Origin: Bugula neritina
Taxonomy: Eukaryota > Bryozoa > Gymnolaemata > Cheilostomatida > Bugulidae
DNA: 64,000 nt
Assembly: GCA_964035545.1 (NCBI GenBank)
Contig: OZ037765.1
Coordinates: forward strand, 14,378,698-14,442,697
Direction: 5' to 3'
The position numbers and the translations under genes were made by a program. The notes beneath the pieces are model-generated. The model ran no database searches. It saw nothing but the letters and a program-made list of their open reading frames with translations, and was not told the origin of the DNA. Numbering within the stretch: position 1 is the stretch's first letter; every line of letters begins with the position of its first letter. This document shows positions 45,401-57,400 of this stretch, piece by piece.

Positions 45401-48400
45401 TATTTCATGAACATCAGATTTAGAAAAATATTATATATGCACAAGAAATAATGAGACTGAATGCACTATAGCTTAGTTAGCCTTTCGCAGACCGACTCGT
45501 AATGTAAGGTATATATGGATACTTACATCAAAACTCTCATGAACAGTGCAAAGACGCTCAAGTTGATCTAACTTAATGAGAACGGTGGCGAAATGACGAT
45601 CAGACTTAAGAAAACCCCTACAATACAGATATGAAATATTTTTCGACATTTAGACGCTCCACACGAGTTTTCATGATTTATGCTCCTATAAAAAACGTGT
45701 ACTAATTTAAATAAAGTGACTAATTAGCTGAAACAACAAGAAACTTAATTAAACTACTAGTGTAGCTTATCAAAACATGCCGGACAGAAATTTTGGGAAA
45801 TCGAATGTTGAAGTAAACATTAAATGCACATCAAGTTTCAAAGATTGCCTATCATCTATATACTACACATACATGATAAATATGAAAACCATTCATCAAT
45901 AGTTACATAAATAAGGAAAAAAAGTAGCACAATAAAAATATTAATAAAATAAAAATATTACCTTCTGTAAAACAGTTCCAGCTTTAACTTTCGACTTTTG
46001 AATATTCTTAGCATTGCTTTGGAGCGACGATTAATGCGAAGTTTGGTCACATGATCGTAAGTTGGGTTATCAGAATGCTTGCACACTTCTGTACGACCTT
46101 TCTGTGTGTCTTCCTGAGGCCACGGAAACTCATAATGCACCAGAGTGTCCAAATCTTTAGCTGAGGAAAACTCTAACAGAGAAAACAGCATATAAGTGAG
46201 CATACAGTGATCCCCTCTCAGGGTATACGGAAGAAAAGTTTTTCTCTTGAGAATCTACACAGGAAATTGCCATTAGTATGTTGTAACGTATGTTGCAATA
46301 GTAGTTGATAAAATTCACCCCTTGAGGCTTTTTAAAATAAAAAAATATATAAAGTAAGCTGTTTTTGAACAAATAAACAGCAGTTGATACTTATCAATAG
46401 TAAAAATATTCTGTATTGGTTATTATCTAGAAATGCAAAATATTAATTTCAATAAATCATTATTATACATACTACATAAGTAATAGCATACCAGAAGGCA
46501 AAGGAAAGTTGAGCCCTTTAACAATATTAACAAGTAAATCTTCATCACCCAACTCTGTATTCACTCTACGCAATAGAGAAGAAGAAATTAGCTGCTAGTA
46601 TACACAGTAATATAAGAATGGTGTGCAGGTGGTACTGCTAGTAGAGCACATGCTCATTGATCGAGAGGTTTTTAGTTGCGTCAGTTCTGGTAAATAGTCT
46701 GAATGCCTTACAGTACTGAGGCCTGTTTACACCTGGTTCACCTGCGTAGTGTATCCATCATAATATTATAAGTAGCAGACTTTACTACTCTCTGAAAGAA
46801 TGTAAAGTCAGAAGACTCATCTTTAATAAGTTAAGAAGACAACTCTTGACTGGTAGAAATAGCTCAGTTGAGCTGCTACTACCCCCTTCTTGAGACAAAG
46901 CGATTGAAGGTGGTTATTATATACAGTCATGTGTTCGATATAATTGTACAGGAGACTGGCTTATGTACATAAAAATATATACACACACATAATTAAATAC
47001 ATATACATATACACATTAAGCTATCAGACACCATAGTGAAATGATTCAATACATTAGTAATATTGTAAAATTACTGAATTAAAGTTAATAATTATAATTT
47101 CTTTAGTGTAAAAATACCTGATAATGGAATATTTTTTTGCTTCATAGTGATATTTTGGTGGGGGGTCATTACTCCGAAATGCATTTTGCACTGCATCAAT
47201 ATCTTTCTTGGCACTTTGCTGAAGATTTTCAAACCTACATTGAATGTAAACTCAAGTTGCTAAGGTAAAGGAAATATTTTACTTAACTTCAACTGAAGCT
47301 AAATCTATAAACATGTCATATACCTTGAGTATATTTTTCCTTTGATACACCAATACTCATTTCCTTACATACTGCAGGCTACTTGATAGCTTACTACTAG
47401 CACTAGTGAGTTACTTTTGTTCTGAGTAATAATTAACTTATGCTAAAGCTTGCTATTGACACTTACATTTACACTCCAGAAGCACTCCATGGAAATCATT
47501 TTGTAAAATGAGTTTTACAACTCAAATATGAGATCAAAATTAAGACTAAAATATATGTCCGCTTTAACATTGTGGAATAAACATTTGGTAATAGAAAAAC
47601 AGCCTTTACAAGTCTTTACAAAAAACCTAAAAGTGTCAACTGCAGCCATTACAGCTACTAATCATTGATAGTTTACTCACACAAAGGCATTATTTATGTT
47701 TCCAAGAGTTTTAAAACGAATTGCAATTTCTGCAGACTTTTTCATTTGCTCTTTCAACTGACTAATTATTTTTTCAAACTCTGTCACTCTTTCTTCTGGG
47801 GTTAAATCATTAACTTCAGACGATTCTACCACAACAGACCCGACGGAGTGAGAACTAGCTGGTTCAGGAGGCATCTGGAAATATATCAAATACACCACGT
47901 GTGGGTTTGAAGGAGAAACAACTTCAAACATAGAAATTACTAGAAATGGACGTTAGTAATTGGAAACTATTTGAAAATAAAAATACCCAAGAGCCAACAT
48001 ATTGATAACCAAGAGACCTGTCTAAGTCACGTAGATAAAAAACAGTTCTCTTCAAATAGCACACAAGAAAATATGAATAAACCCCTAACCTGACTTATAT
48101 CAACAGGTAGACCGTTTGAAGCAGCATTTATCATTGCATCCATCCCTTTTGACACTCTTAAATATTTCAAAGCTAGTTCACGATCATTGTGAGTCTTGGC
48201 ATCAAGAGCTGCCCTTTTATACTCTCGCTGTCTCTCCTGCAGCATCACAAGTTGCTTTCCTTGAATAGAAAGAGAGGCTTGTCGCTTGGCTACAAAATAT
48301 CAAATATTATTTACAAGTTAAATTAAAATAAATGGATTTATCTAGTAAGAAATCACAATAAATTGTCTCTAATATCTATTTGTTGACAGAAAACAACAAT

Positions 48401-51400
48401 GATTGTGATGATTCAAGAGTGAATACCAAGACCTCTCACAGTCTGTTTTGAGCTTATAGTTTTCAGTATAAATTTGTGCCTCTTTCTATCAACAATAATT
48501 ATTGGGCAAAAGGAAGGTTGATTTAAGCTTTATTTGTAGAAAGGCAATAATTTACGCCGTTTACATTTTATATGAGTGAACTTTAGTTAAAAACAACAGT
48601 AATAAAAGAAAATATTCCAACAAAATAAATTATCTTTTTTTTTAAATTATACATTTCAGATTTCAAAATGACATTAGCTTGAACTGATAAGAATAGTAAG
48701 CTTCAGTGAATCAAAGCTTGTTTGGAAAAACAATCTTAATTTGAATTTAATTTAATTTTTTCATATGGTTAAACTTACGGACACTTTTTGCAGTACTAGG
48801 TGAAATTGTTGGGATCGCAGGCTTCTTAGCAGACACTGCCTGTTTAGTAGGCTGTGCTGGTGCAGATTTTTGCAAATTCTGCACAGCGGCTGGAGCTGGA
48901 GGTGCTGATTGCTGAGCAGAATCTGGGATAGCCTTTGGCACTGAGGCACCTGGTAATGGTATCTCAGCAAAACCTGTAATATACATAACCTATTAAACAT
49001 GTAACTTCAAAATTTCTAACAATAAGATCCAAAAGACAAAGATGAACAATTATAACCTACCAGCACAAGTGGTTAAAAAGCTCACCTGGGGGAGTAGGAA
49101 GTTCGCTATAGTCAAAGGGTTTTCCAGCCTTGCAAGCCTTTATTGCATCAAGATATTGCTGCAACATGCATTAAATAAATTATCATGCTATTTACTACAA
49201 AAATTACATGCAATATCAAACAAATATAATTCCCTGTTCTGTCTTGTAAACTGAACCTTATCATTTATATCTATTATGTGCATCACATTTTAGTTCAAAT
49301 GGTATAAAAATACAATTTGAAATATGGGTGGCTGTATGTATACAGATAAAAAACAACCACAAAGTGATGCATTGAGTACATTTGTAGAATAAGTTGCAGT
49401 TGAATTACAAATAAGCAGTCAAGTAAAACAGGAACCAGGGCATGCTGACATGCTTTAAAAGAATGTTAATACATCATAGAGTTATTACCTTCACTATACG
49501 CCCCATCCTTCTGGCTTTACCTCCATTGTTGCTGTCCTTGGCCTCCTGCTCACTCTGTTGGTACTTTTTAAGGCGCTGCTCCAGGGAGCTCATGGTGTCA
49601 GCTGGGGTCTCATCCGGTACATTGAATAGAGACTTGACTTCTGCAAATCATGACTTTCAGTAACCACAACTCTTAAGGACTCCAACTGCTTTGAAAGGTT
49701 TTTTTGTCCCTAAGTATATTTTTTTGGATCTTTTATTATATTTTCGATGTTTTATCCTAATGTTTTAGTAAACCCGGGTGTGCAGGCATGATGCTTTTTC
49801 ATCACGCCCACACACCCAAATCTACTGAAAAATTAGAATAACACACAGACTATCAAGCAAAATTAGAAAACAACCTTGCTTATTCAGCTGTATTTGTTAA
49901 TATTTTACCAGAAATATAAGAAAATATATGCACTAGTGGCTAAACTGTGAAATATAGCTAAAACTACAAATATAGAAGATGTACTAAATTGAGTAAAATG
50001 ACCCCATCACTCAAAAAGCTGTTCAATTTTAATCGTTTAATCAACAAATTTACAAGAAAATAAAACTACAAGCACTTATAATCAATGGTTGTACCAAAAC
50101 AAAAATCATAATGCTGTACTATATACTTATAATTACTGATTACCTTGTGTGGTAATTAATGTGAAATTGTGAACATTGATATGTATGGTTGTTAATTGAT
50201 AATGGCCACTTATTTTGATCGGAGTAATTCAATACTGACTGTTGCTGTGTGAACATATGTATTAAATGAATGCTAAAGATTGATATAAATGTATATTCAT
50301 TGCTATAGACCAGGGGTGTCCAACCGCTTCAGACCAAGGACCACAGAAATGGAGTATTTCATGACAAGGGCCACCTTGTAAACTTCAGTTTGAGCTGGGG
50401 CTACAGCATCAGCATTTTTCAAAGTCCTTTATTTCATAACTTTATGAATCATTACACAATTAAGTTCGAATAGTTACTGCAGGCATCATGTCTTGCGTTA
50501 TGTGTATATATAAGGCATTTAAAAAGTGGTTTTTCACTTAAATTCTAGTATACATGTGAAAAATAATTTTAGCTTTATATGCCTTCGAGGGCCACATAAA
50601 TGTAGGCTGGGGGCCACATAAATGTAGGCTGGGGAGCCACATTCAGCCCTGGGGCCGCCTGTTGGACAGCCCTGCTATAGAAATTGGCATAAATTGTTCT
50701 GAAGTAAACTTTGAACTGGTAAAAGTCAATGTGACATTTTCTGTTTTTCAATCATCATAATCCTAAATCTCACAATTAATATAATCTTAGTTGTTCTGCT
50801 TTTACTTAAAATATGATGCAATTCTATTAAATTTTCTGTAAATTACTTCTCAGAAGTCTGAATTGACAAATTGTTAGTAAAATATACTATCTGCTAACAG
50901 TATGTTTGACTAAATGCATAAAAACCCAAGACTTTTCAACAATCAACAAAAGTTTGAAACAGAAAGATTATGGCATATTCAACATGTCTCACTGTACCAA
51001 ATTACTTTTTTTTGCAAACATGTAATAAGATACATGGAGTTATGCTGCAGGCAAAGTTGTAAACCGATAGAATAAATGAATAGAATTAACCTTCCTTAGT
51101 AGGTGCTGCAACATCAGATAGAAAATGATCCTGATCTTTACTACTTGGAGAAGGTTTAACTTCCACCACACTTTCTGTACTCTTTGGAGAAGAAGGTATA
51201 CTAGAAAGATCTACTTCCTGACCAGCTTGTATAGCAGTTATTACTTGATCAAAATTCTACAACAAAGACACATTCAGAACAAGTCGCATGTATTCTACAG
51301 AGTGGTACATAGTTCAGAATTTTGAATGTAATAATACACCTACTCCACTCCGTTCCTCCGACAAAGCAACAACTCCTGTAGTTTTCAAAAAAAATTCAAA

Positions 51401-54400
51401 CAGAATTGAGCATATTAATTGCCTACAAGCTAGCAAAATATATCAAACCTGCGAAAACATTCATTGATTTTGAAAATAATGAAAAAACATCCTACAAGCC
51501 TTCAATACAACTATAGCATTCTTGAATAGCAGCAAGAATTCCACACTCGACAATGAACAAAAATACTAAACATCAGCCAATATATGTTAAAGATGCGAGC
51601 ACCAATATATTTCACAATAAAAAAGCTGGTAGGCAGACTTACGGCTGATATACACATACCTTGCGGACAGAAAGATATTTTCGAGCTAATCCAGTGTTAC
51701 CCTCACTTTTGGCCTTTAAAAGAGCTTGTTGATATTCTGCACGCCGCTGGTGGAGCATTTGCAAGCGTGGGTCTGTCAAATAACATAACCATGCAATTTC
51801 AACTTGCAATGGATATTAGCAAATAAATCTCTATGAAAAATAAAGGTAGGTTAGTAAATCAATAGATTAAGCCTATAATATAGGAATATAACCACAAAAT
51901 CATATTTTATATAAAATGTAAAATATTATAACTTAACCCTTATTTAGTTTTGTTATGCAGTAAGTTTCTGTTGACTGCAAATAGTTTTCAAAAAGAAAAA
52001 TCACTGTGAACAAATTTTATTTCCAATAATTCCATTTAGAGTTTGGGTTTAGAGTTTGGATTGACAGCAAAAGAAAAGCGTACTAACTTCTCGCCTGTCA
52101 ATGTACATAATGGGGGCATGATCAACCCTATTCTGCACGCGGCAATTTGTTCAACAACTTCATAGGGCCTCAGAATTTAAATACTAAACATACACACAAT
52201 CAATACTGACATGTTTGTTAATATATATGCACACACCCACACGCACAAACAATACACATGTACATAACCTGCACATCCGCATGCACAGACACAGGCTAAC
52301 ACTTGGCGCGCACACACGCACACACATATACTGTTTTCATAAATTCAAAAAAGGTAAAATGCTGTTTGTTAACAACAAGCTCAAACTAAATCAAAGTATG
52401 ATTTAAGTAATATACCTAAAGCATCGGATGTTGACACCACAGAGGAACTAGTCTTGAGTGATGTATTAACAGATGTTTCATGTTGTGGTGAAGCCCCACT
52501 AGCAGGTTGAGCTTGAGACAAAGCAACACCAGATGGTTTAGTTTGTGGTGAAGCAATACTATGAGACTGAGTTTGAGGCGATACAGTTGATGGTTGTTGC
52601 GGTATCGTATCCCTACTTGGAGCAGTGTGAAGAGCTGCATTGATCACAGGAGGTATTTCTTCAACATTCACATCCTTCCCTGCTTTCACATATTTTAGCT
52701 GTCCCTCTAAAGTCTACAAAAAGTTGAAATTTTCAAGTTTTAATGATATATTTACAAAGTTGAAACAATAGAACCTTTTCAGAGGTCCCGATATCCCCTT
52801 TACAATTAAGAGTCGTGTCCTTCCAAAGTAAATGGGTTGAACAAACTCATTAAAAAATTTAAGTTTGGCTGCTACTTAATATTTTAATTATGATATAGAT
52901 TTTTTCTTTTAGGAGATAAATATTTTGGTATTTATAAGCACACATAATAGCAGTTCAAAAAAGAATTTAATTTAAAAGAAAACAAACTTGAAAGTATTTT
53001 TGTGATTTTGGTTACTGAGCAATGCTGAAGTGGCAACCAAAACCACAAAAGTGAGTTCAAGTTTATTTTGTTCAACAATTTTCATTTTGGGAGGACACAA
53101 CTCTTAATTGTAAAGGAGACATTGGGGACCTCTGAAAAGGGTCTATTAAAAACGGAACTTAAATTTAAAACTATATTAATAACACTAACAAAAAAGTACT
53201 GAGCTGGTACCAAAATTTTGACATAGTCCCAGTACCACCGACTGAACAGTTAATTAGTTAATTATTTCTTTCTTATTCCAAACAAAGCAGCCAGCAAAGC
53301 GGATTTTGTTTATAAAACTCCTCTACTCTTGCAATTACCATTGCAAAAAGTGAGCTTCAAAATTTAAATATTTATCGCAAGACTACCGCTTCTCATATCT
53401 AAAACATCTGTTTTTAGAAATAACCTGAACTTACTTTAATAGCACGGTCATATCGACGTTTCTTTGGACCAGATTCAATAGAGTTCAGAGCTGATTGATA
53501 CATTTGAAGGCGTGACTGTATAGTTTCAACAAGATTCACAGGAGGAGAGTTCTGGTCTTCATTGTCTTCAGAGCTTGAGTCTGCTGCAGTAATTTCCTCT
53601 AGCTCATTCTACAAGACCAAATCGAAAGCTTACAAGGAAAGCAAAACTACCCTGAACTGGTGAAAACCCCTACTATAGAAAACTATATATAATAATTTAT
53701 TTAGTGCTTATTCTTCCTTTAAATTACACCAATAAGTTTAGTTTAGGACTGTGGTAATTATAGAGGAATCTCGCTTTTGTCTATAGCTGGAAAGATTATG
53801 GCCCGTATCATCCTCAACAAAATCAATGTAAATATAACTCCAGGAATACTCCCAGAAACACAGTGTGGCTTTCGAAACAGCAGGAGCACCATTGATATGA
53901 TATTTAGCTTTCGCCAAATTCAAGAAAAATGTGCTGAACAAAACATGGAGCTGTATGCTGTATTTATAGACTTTACAAAAGCCTTTGATACAGTATCAAG
54001 AGATGGCCTCTGGAGGGTACTGAAGAAGTTTGGCTTAACTGAGAAGGTCATCAACCTGATAAAAGCTCTTCATGCAGGCATGCAAGCCAAGGTAGTGCAA
54101 GGTAGAGATGCTTCAAATGAGTTTGCAGTAACCAATGGTGTCAAGCAGGGGTGTGTTCTTGCGCCAACACTATTTTCATTATACTTGACCGCTATGCTTG
54201 AGGTGGCATTTCAAAATGTAAATGAAGGAATTTATATTCAAACCCGACATGGGGCTGACCTCTTTGATGTGGCTCAGTTCAAGTCTAAGACCCGTACTAC
54301 CAAACACCTAGTCAGAGAGATGTTGTTTGCAGATGACAGTGCTTTGGTGGCACATTGCGCTGCAGATATGCAGGTGCTAGTGAACAACTTTGCAAAAGCA

Positions 54401-56622
54401 GCGGCTCAGTTTAGCTTAAAAATCAACATAAAAAAGACAGAATGCATGTACCAGCCAATTAAACTCATCCACCCTCCACCTGAACCTGAAGTTGTCATGA
54501 TAGATCAAGAACCAGTTGTACTTGCCTCAGACTTTACTTATCTAGGAAGTACTGTTTCCTGTACGGCAAAAATAGATAAAGAGCTACGGAACAGATTAGG
54601 CAAAGCAAGTGCGGCTTATGCCCATAACACACTACAGTCGAAACGCGACTGTGGCGGCCATTTTGGAGCTGCTTGCGCATGCCTTCAACGTCACGTCCTA
54701 CTTTTTGCTGGTCACACTACAGTTCACTACGAACGATGAAAGCTAACTGTCTCTAGTCTCGCAGTAAACTTTTAAACCAATAGGAATGCCATAAACCAGT
54801 TTCTGCAGTATCCACAGTAACCAACAATTAAATTTAGCGCAATTTTTTGAGATTTACTAGCATAATTTAATAAGATTTTTTAGTTATTTTTATTCTAATT
54901 TACTAGCTTCAATTATTCAAAATTACTAGCTTTATTTAATGATATTACTTAGCTTTATTCAAGCTCATTCACTAGCCTAAAGAACTAAATAGTTATAGTA
55001 CGCTAATAAAATTCAACCAAATTAGAAAAACTAAATATGCAGATAAAATTTAGCAAAATTTATCTAATGAATACTTATTTTCATGATTTATTGAAACTTT
55101 CATACATAACTTCATCATAATTATTTTAAAAGTAAATTAATATAATTTTCGAAGAATCAAATAATAATGCTCGCTAGTAGCACGTGGAAAAAGTAAAAGC
55201 ACTTAACCAATCAGGGTTTACCTGGCCAGTCAGTGATTGGCTGATCGCTCAACTTCAGCGATGACAGTTGAACATGTTGAACTTTCATCGCATCGCGAAA
55301 AACTGACAGTTGCGTTCAGTTGTGACGTCACAGAGGTCAACGCTTAGCCTCGAAAACGCGTTCAAGATGGCCGTTTTGACTGTAGTGTGTTATGGGCATT
55401 ACGGTAAGCTGCAGCAGAGACTCTGGAACAACAGGCACGTATCCATCAGGGTAAAGTGTAAAGTCTACAGAGCGGTGGTGCTCTCAAGCCTGCTGTATGG
55501 AGCAGAAACATGGACAATATACAGGACACAGGTGAAGAAGCTAAGCGCCTTCATGATGAGGCAACTGAGAGACATAATGGCTGTAAAATGGTATGACAAA
55601 GTTACGAATGAAGAAATATTAAGACGTGCCAATTTGCCAAGCATGGCCGACATCCTTATAGAAAAGAACTTGAGATGGCTAGGCCATGTGCACAGGATGG
55701 AACATAGCCGGCTACCAAGACAATTGCTCTACTCTCAGCTGAAAGAGGGTAAAAGAAATACAGGACGACCTAGACTCAGACTTAAAGATGTTGCTAAGAG
55801 GAATATGAAATGGAGAGCAATAAACTTGAGTTCATGGCAGCAGACAGCTGACAACAGAGCTGCGTGGAGAGCTGCAACCAAATCTAAGCTTAACCCATAA
55901 AACAGTCATAGTCGTATCGACTGACTGCAAGAGAGAGAGATTCTTCCTTTAAATTACACCAATAAGTTTAGTCCAACGTCACAAAAATGATTAACCATCA
56001 TTTAACAAAATACGACATTCTAATTTAAAAAAACAGAGTACCATAAGGTCTGCTTCTGTGATGCTACCACTAGACTCTGCATCGCTTTCTCCATCCAAGT
56101 TGTCTATATTACTTGTTAGTTGGTCTATGTCCATTAAACTCAGTGCTGCAGCTTAAATTTAAACAAATTCACATAGAAACAATTACCTTTTTATCAAAGC
56201 TAAAAGTTTACTGCAAAACAAATATCTGCACCAAAATCAATATGGCATAAAATAGAAGTAGATCTAGCTCAAAAACATGCTCTGTAATTTAAAACTTTAA
56301 TTAAAATATTTTACTAGTTCTCTTAAAGACTAATAACAAAAATTGATTATCAGTAGAGAGCAACCTTTGGCGCCTTTTTCAGAACTCTTTTGTTCATTAT
56401 TTTCGAGTCGCTTGAGTTCTGCCTCCAAGTCTATGTCATCATTGCCATCATCATAATCCATGTCACCAGAGAGTAAACCCATCTAAATAGCATCAGTATC
56501 CCCAGCTAAATACCACACATTTATACACCAAACACACTTTTAGAGAAAATATTCAGCGATTTTACCTGCTGCATGAATCGATCACCTTTTCTTTTCTGTG
56601 GAGCTGAATTCTTCTTTGCCAT
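42473..56622 (-). CDS. CC2D1: Coiled-coil and C2 domain-containing protein 1 (CC2D1A/B; Drosophila lgd orthologue), complete
   Basis: CC2D1/Lgd binds ESCRT-III CHMP4/Shrub through DM14 domains and controls endosomal sorting and Notch signalling; mammalian CC2D1A also acts in signalling (family knowledge). There are 21 phase-consistent coding exons: 56566-56622, 56365-56482, 56042-56151, 53435-53608, 52416-52713, 51660-51772, 51091-51256, 49489-49640, 49086-49158, 48779-48973, 48090-48289, 47681-47874, 47118-47234, 46492-46565, 45962-46172, 45527-45617, 44582-44749, 44284-44300, 43878-43980, 42979-43236, 42473-42514. They give 976 residues. The four DM14 domains start near residues 120, 254, 360 and 495 (e.g. 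LQMLHQRRAEYQQALLKAK, MLQERQREYKRAALDAK). The C2 domain is about residues 640-790 (LLVNIVKGLNFPLPS, VHYEFPWPQEDTQKG, KSDRHFATVLIKLD). The helical C-terminus ends KLKSGRG. Vertebrates have two paralogues; I cannot say which this matches. Introns hold several transposons. Confidence 0.95.
44284..44300 (-). other. CC2D1: CC2D1 17-nt microexon
   Basis: Encodes SSLVK plus two bases. It is flanked by TATTTTAG and GTGAGT and is needed to keep frame between exons 44582-44749 (ends phase 0) and 43878-43980 (needs two bases). Confidence 0.7.
50303..50682. mobile_element. hAT MITE, 364 bp
   Basis: The element is 50311-50674, starting CAGGGGTGTCCAACCGCTTC and ending GTTGGACAGCCCTG (inverted CAGGG ends). 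It is flanked by CTATAGAC and CTATAGAA, an 8-bp duplication with one difference. The GGGGGCCACATAAATGTAGG segment is tandemly repeated near the right end. It is a typical hAT/Charlie-like nonautonomous element in a CC2D1 intron. Confidence 0.85.
52771..53143. mobile_element. Tc1/mariner-like MITE, 373 bp
   Basis: Inverted arms of about 55 bp: left GAACCTTTTCAGAGGTCCC, right GGGGACCTCTGAAAAGGGTC, continuing through CCTTTACAATTAAGAG and its complement. The element is bounded by TA on both sides. The interior also folds (GATTTTGGTTACTGAGCA against its near complement). No transposase. It sits in the CC2D1 intron between exons 53435-53608 and 52416-52713. Confidence 0.75.
53747..55900 (+). pseudogene. 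LINE reverse transcriptase remnant, interrupted
   Basis: Reverse transcriptase segments 53747-54618 and 55402-55900 belong to one original frame. The codons on either side of the inserted element read KASAA and KLQQRLWNN once the insertion and one copy of its TTA duplication are discounted. The first segment otherwise runs into the insert and stops. As it lacks a 5' end and is split, it cannot make an active enzyme. Confidence 0.85.
54616..55401. mobile_element. PIF/Harbinger-like MITE nested in the LINE, 780 bp
   Basis: The element is 54619-55398. Inverted ends are TGCCCATAACACACTACAGT and its complement (21 bp in all), followed by looser subterminal matches (AAACG, GGCCATYTTG). It is flanked by a 3-bp duplication TTA (54616-54618 and 55399-55401). 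A TTA/TAA 3-bp duplication is typical of PIF/Harbinger. No transposase is encoded. Its interior is AT-rich with CpG-rich ends. Confidence 0.82.
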
Positions 56623-57400
56623 AGCTAGTTGGATAACAAAGCTAACCTGAAAAAAAAATCCCTGACAGCTGCAAACAATAATTGAGAAAAGGTATTTAAA
56701 ACTATAAACTAAATTTCAAACAAGATTGCATTGTGAACAAATTTCAATTCTTACAAAATTTGCTACATTTATTTAAAGGTAATAAATTACCAGAGAAAAG
56801 TAAATAAAAAAGCTGTATCTTCACAATTAAATGAATCTTATTAAATAGGTAAGTAGACAGTGCAATTTATGCACAGTATAGATATATATGAAAAATGACA
56901 TTCACATTATGTAATTTTATTGTCTATTGCAATTTACGTTGCAAGACACATATGCTACTCTCCTATGTAGTTGTGAGCATACTAAAGACATGGCTTTCAA
57001 AACTATCAAAACTAAAGTTTACAAACAGTTTTGTTCTTAAAGAATGAACTACTTAAGGAATTGAGGAGTTTTGAAGTTCAACATCTTTTGAGTTGGCATT
57101 TCACATCTTTTAAAATTTGAAAAAAATATTTGGATTATACGAAATATGCAAAAATTTACTTTTAAAAACAAAATCAAAGCTCTATAAAATTATTTATTTT
57201 ATTTGCACTAGATTAAAAAGGTTACCAAAGTTTTCAATTTCAACTATTTATTACTCAACAAAACCTGCATCAAATATAAGTATAAGTCTATTGCTTGACT
57301 TGATTTTCAATTACACACTTACAGTGTGAGTGTAGGTCACAGCCACTGACTTGCATTTACACTTCCTCTTTATAATTATTAGTAGACATAAGATTATGTT
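56623..57400. other. Upstream region of CC2D1, nothing specific recognised
   Basis: AT-rich DNA before the CC2D1 start codon; it should include the promoter. A 70-codon frame at 57117-57329 (+) has no support. Confidence 0.35.

Larger units (their letters stand above)
53710..55972 (+). mobile_element. 5'-truncated LINE (non-LTR retrotransposon) with 33-bp target duplication
   Basis: The LINE body is 53743-55939, in a CC2D1 intron and opposite to the host gene. A 33-base direct duplication flanks it (53710-53742 and 55940-55972). It starts inside the reverse transcriptase at DCGNYRGISLLSIAGK. Motifs seen are AVFIDFTKAFDTVSRDGLW, NGVKQGCVLAPTLFS and the catalytic FADD box. The region after the reverse transcriptase has LLYGAETW and LRWLGHVHRM, ending at a TAA at 55898-55900, a short 3' end and a (GA)n tail. 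The endonuclease part is missing and the frame is split by a second element at 54619-55398. The clade was not assigned. Confidence 0.92.

Noticed and set aside
46620-46760. A tRNA-like segment with GAGGTTTTTAGTTGC in a CC2D1 intron.
   Set aside because: Only a loose B-box match with no credible A box or folding; not enough to call.
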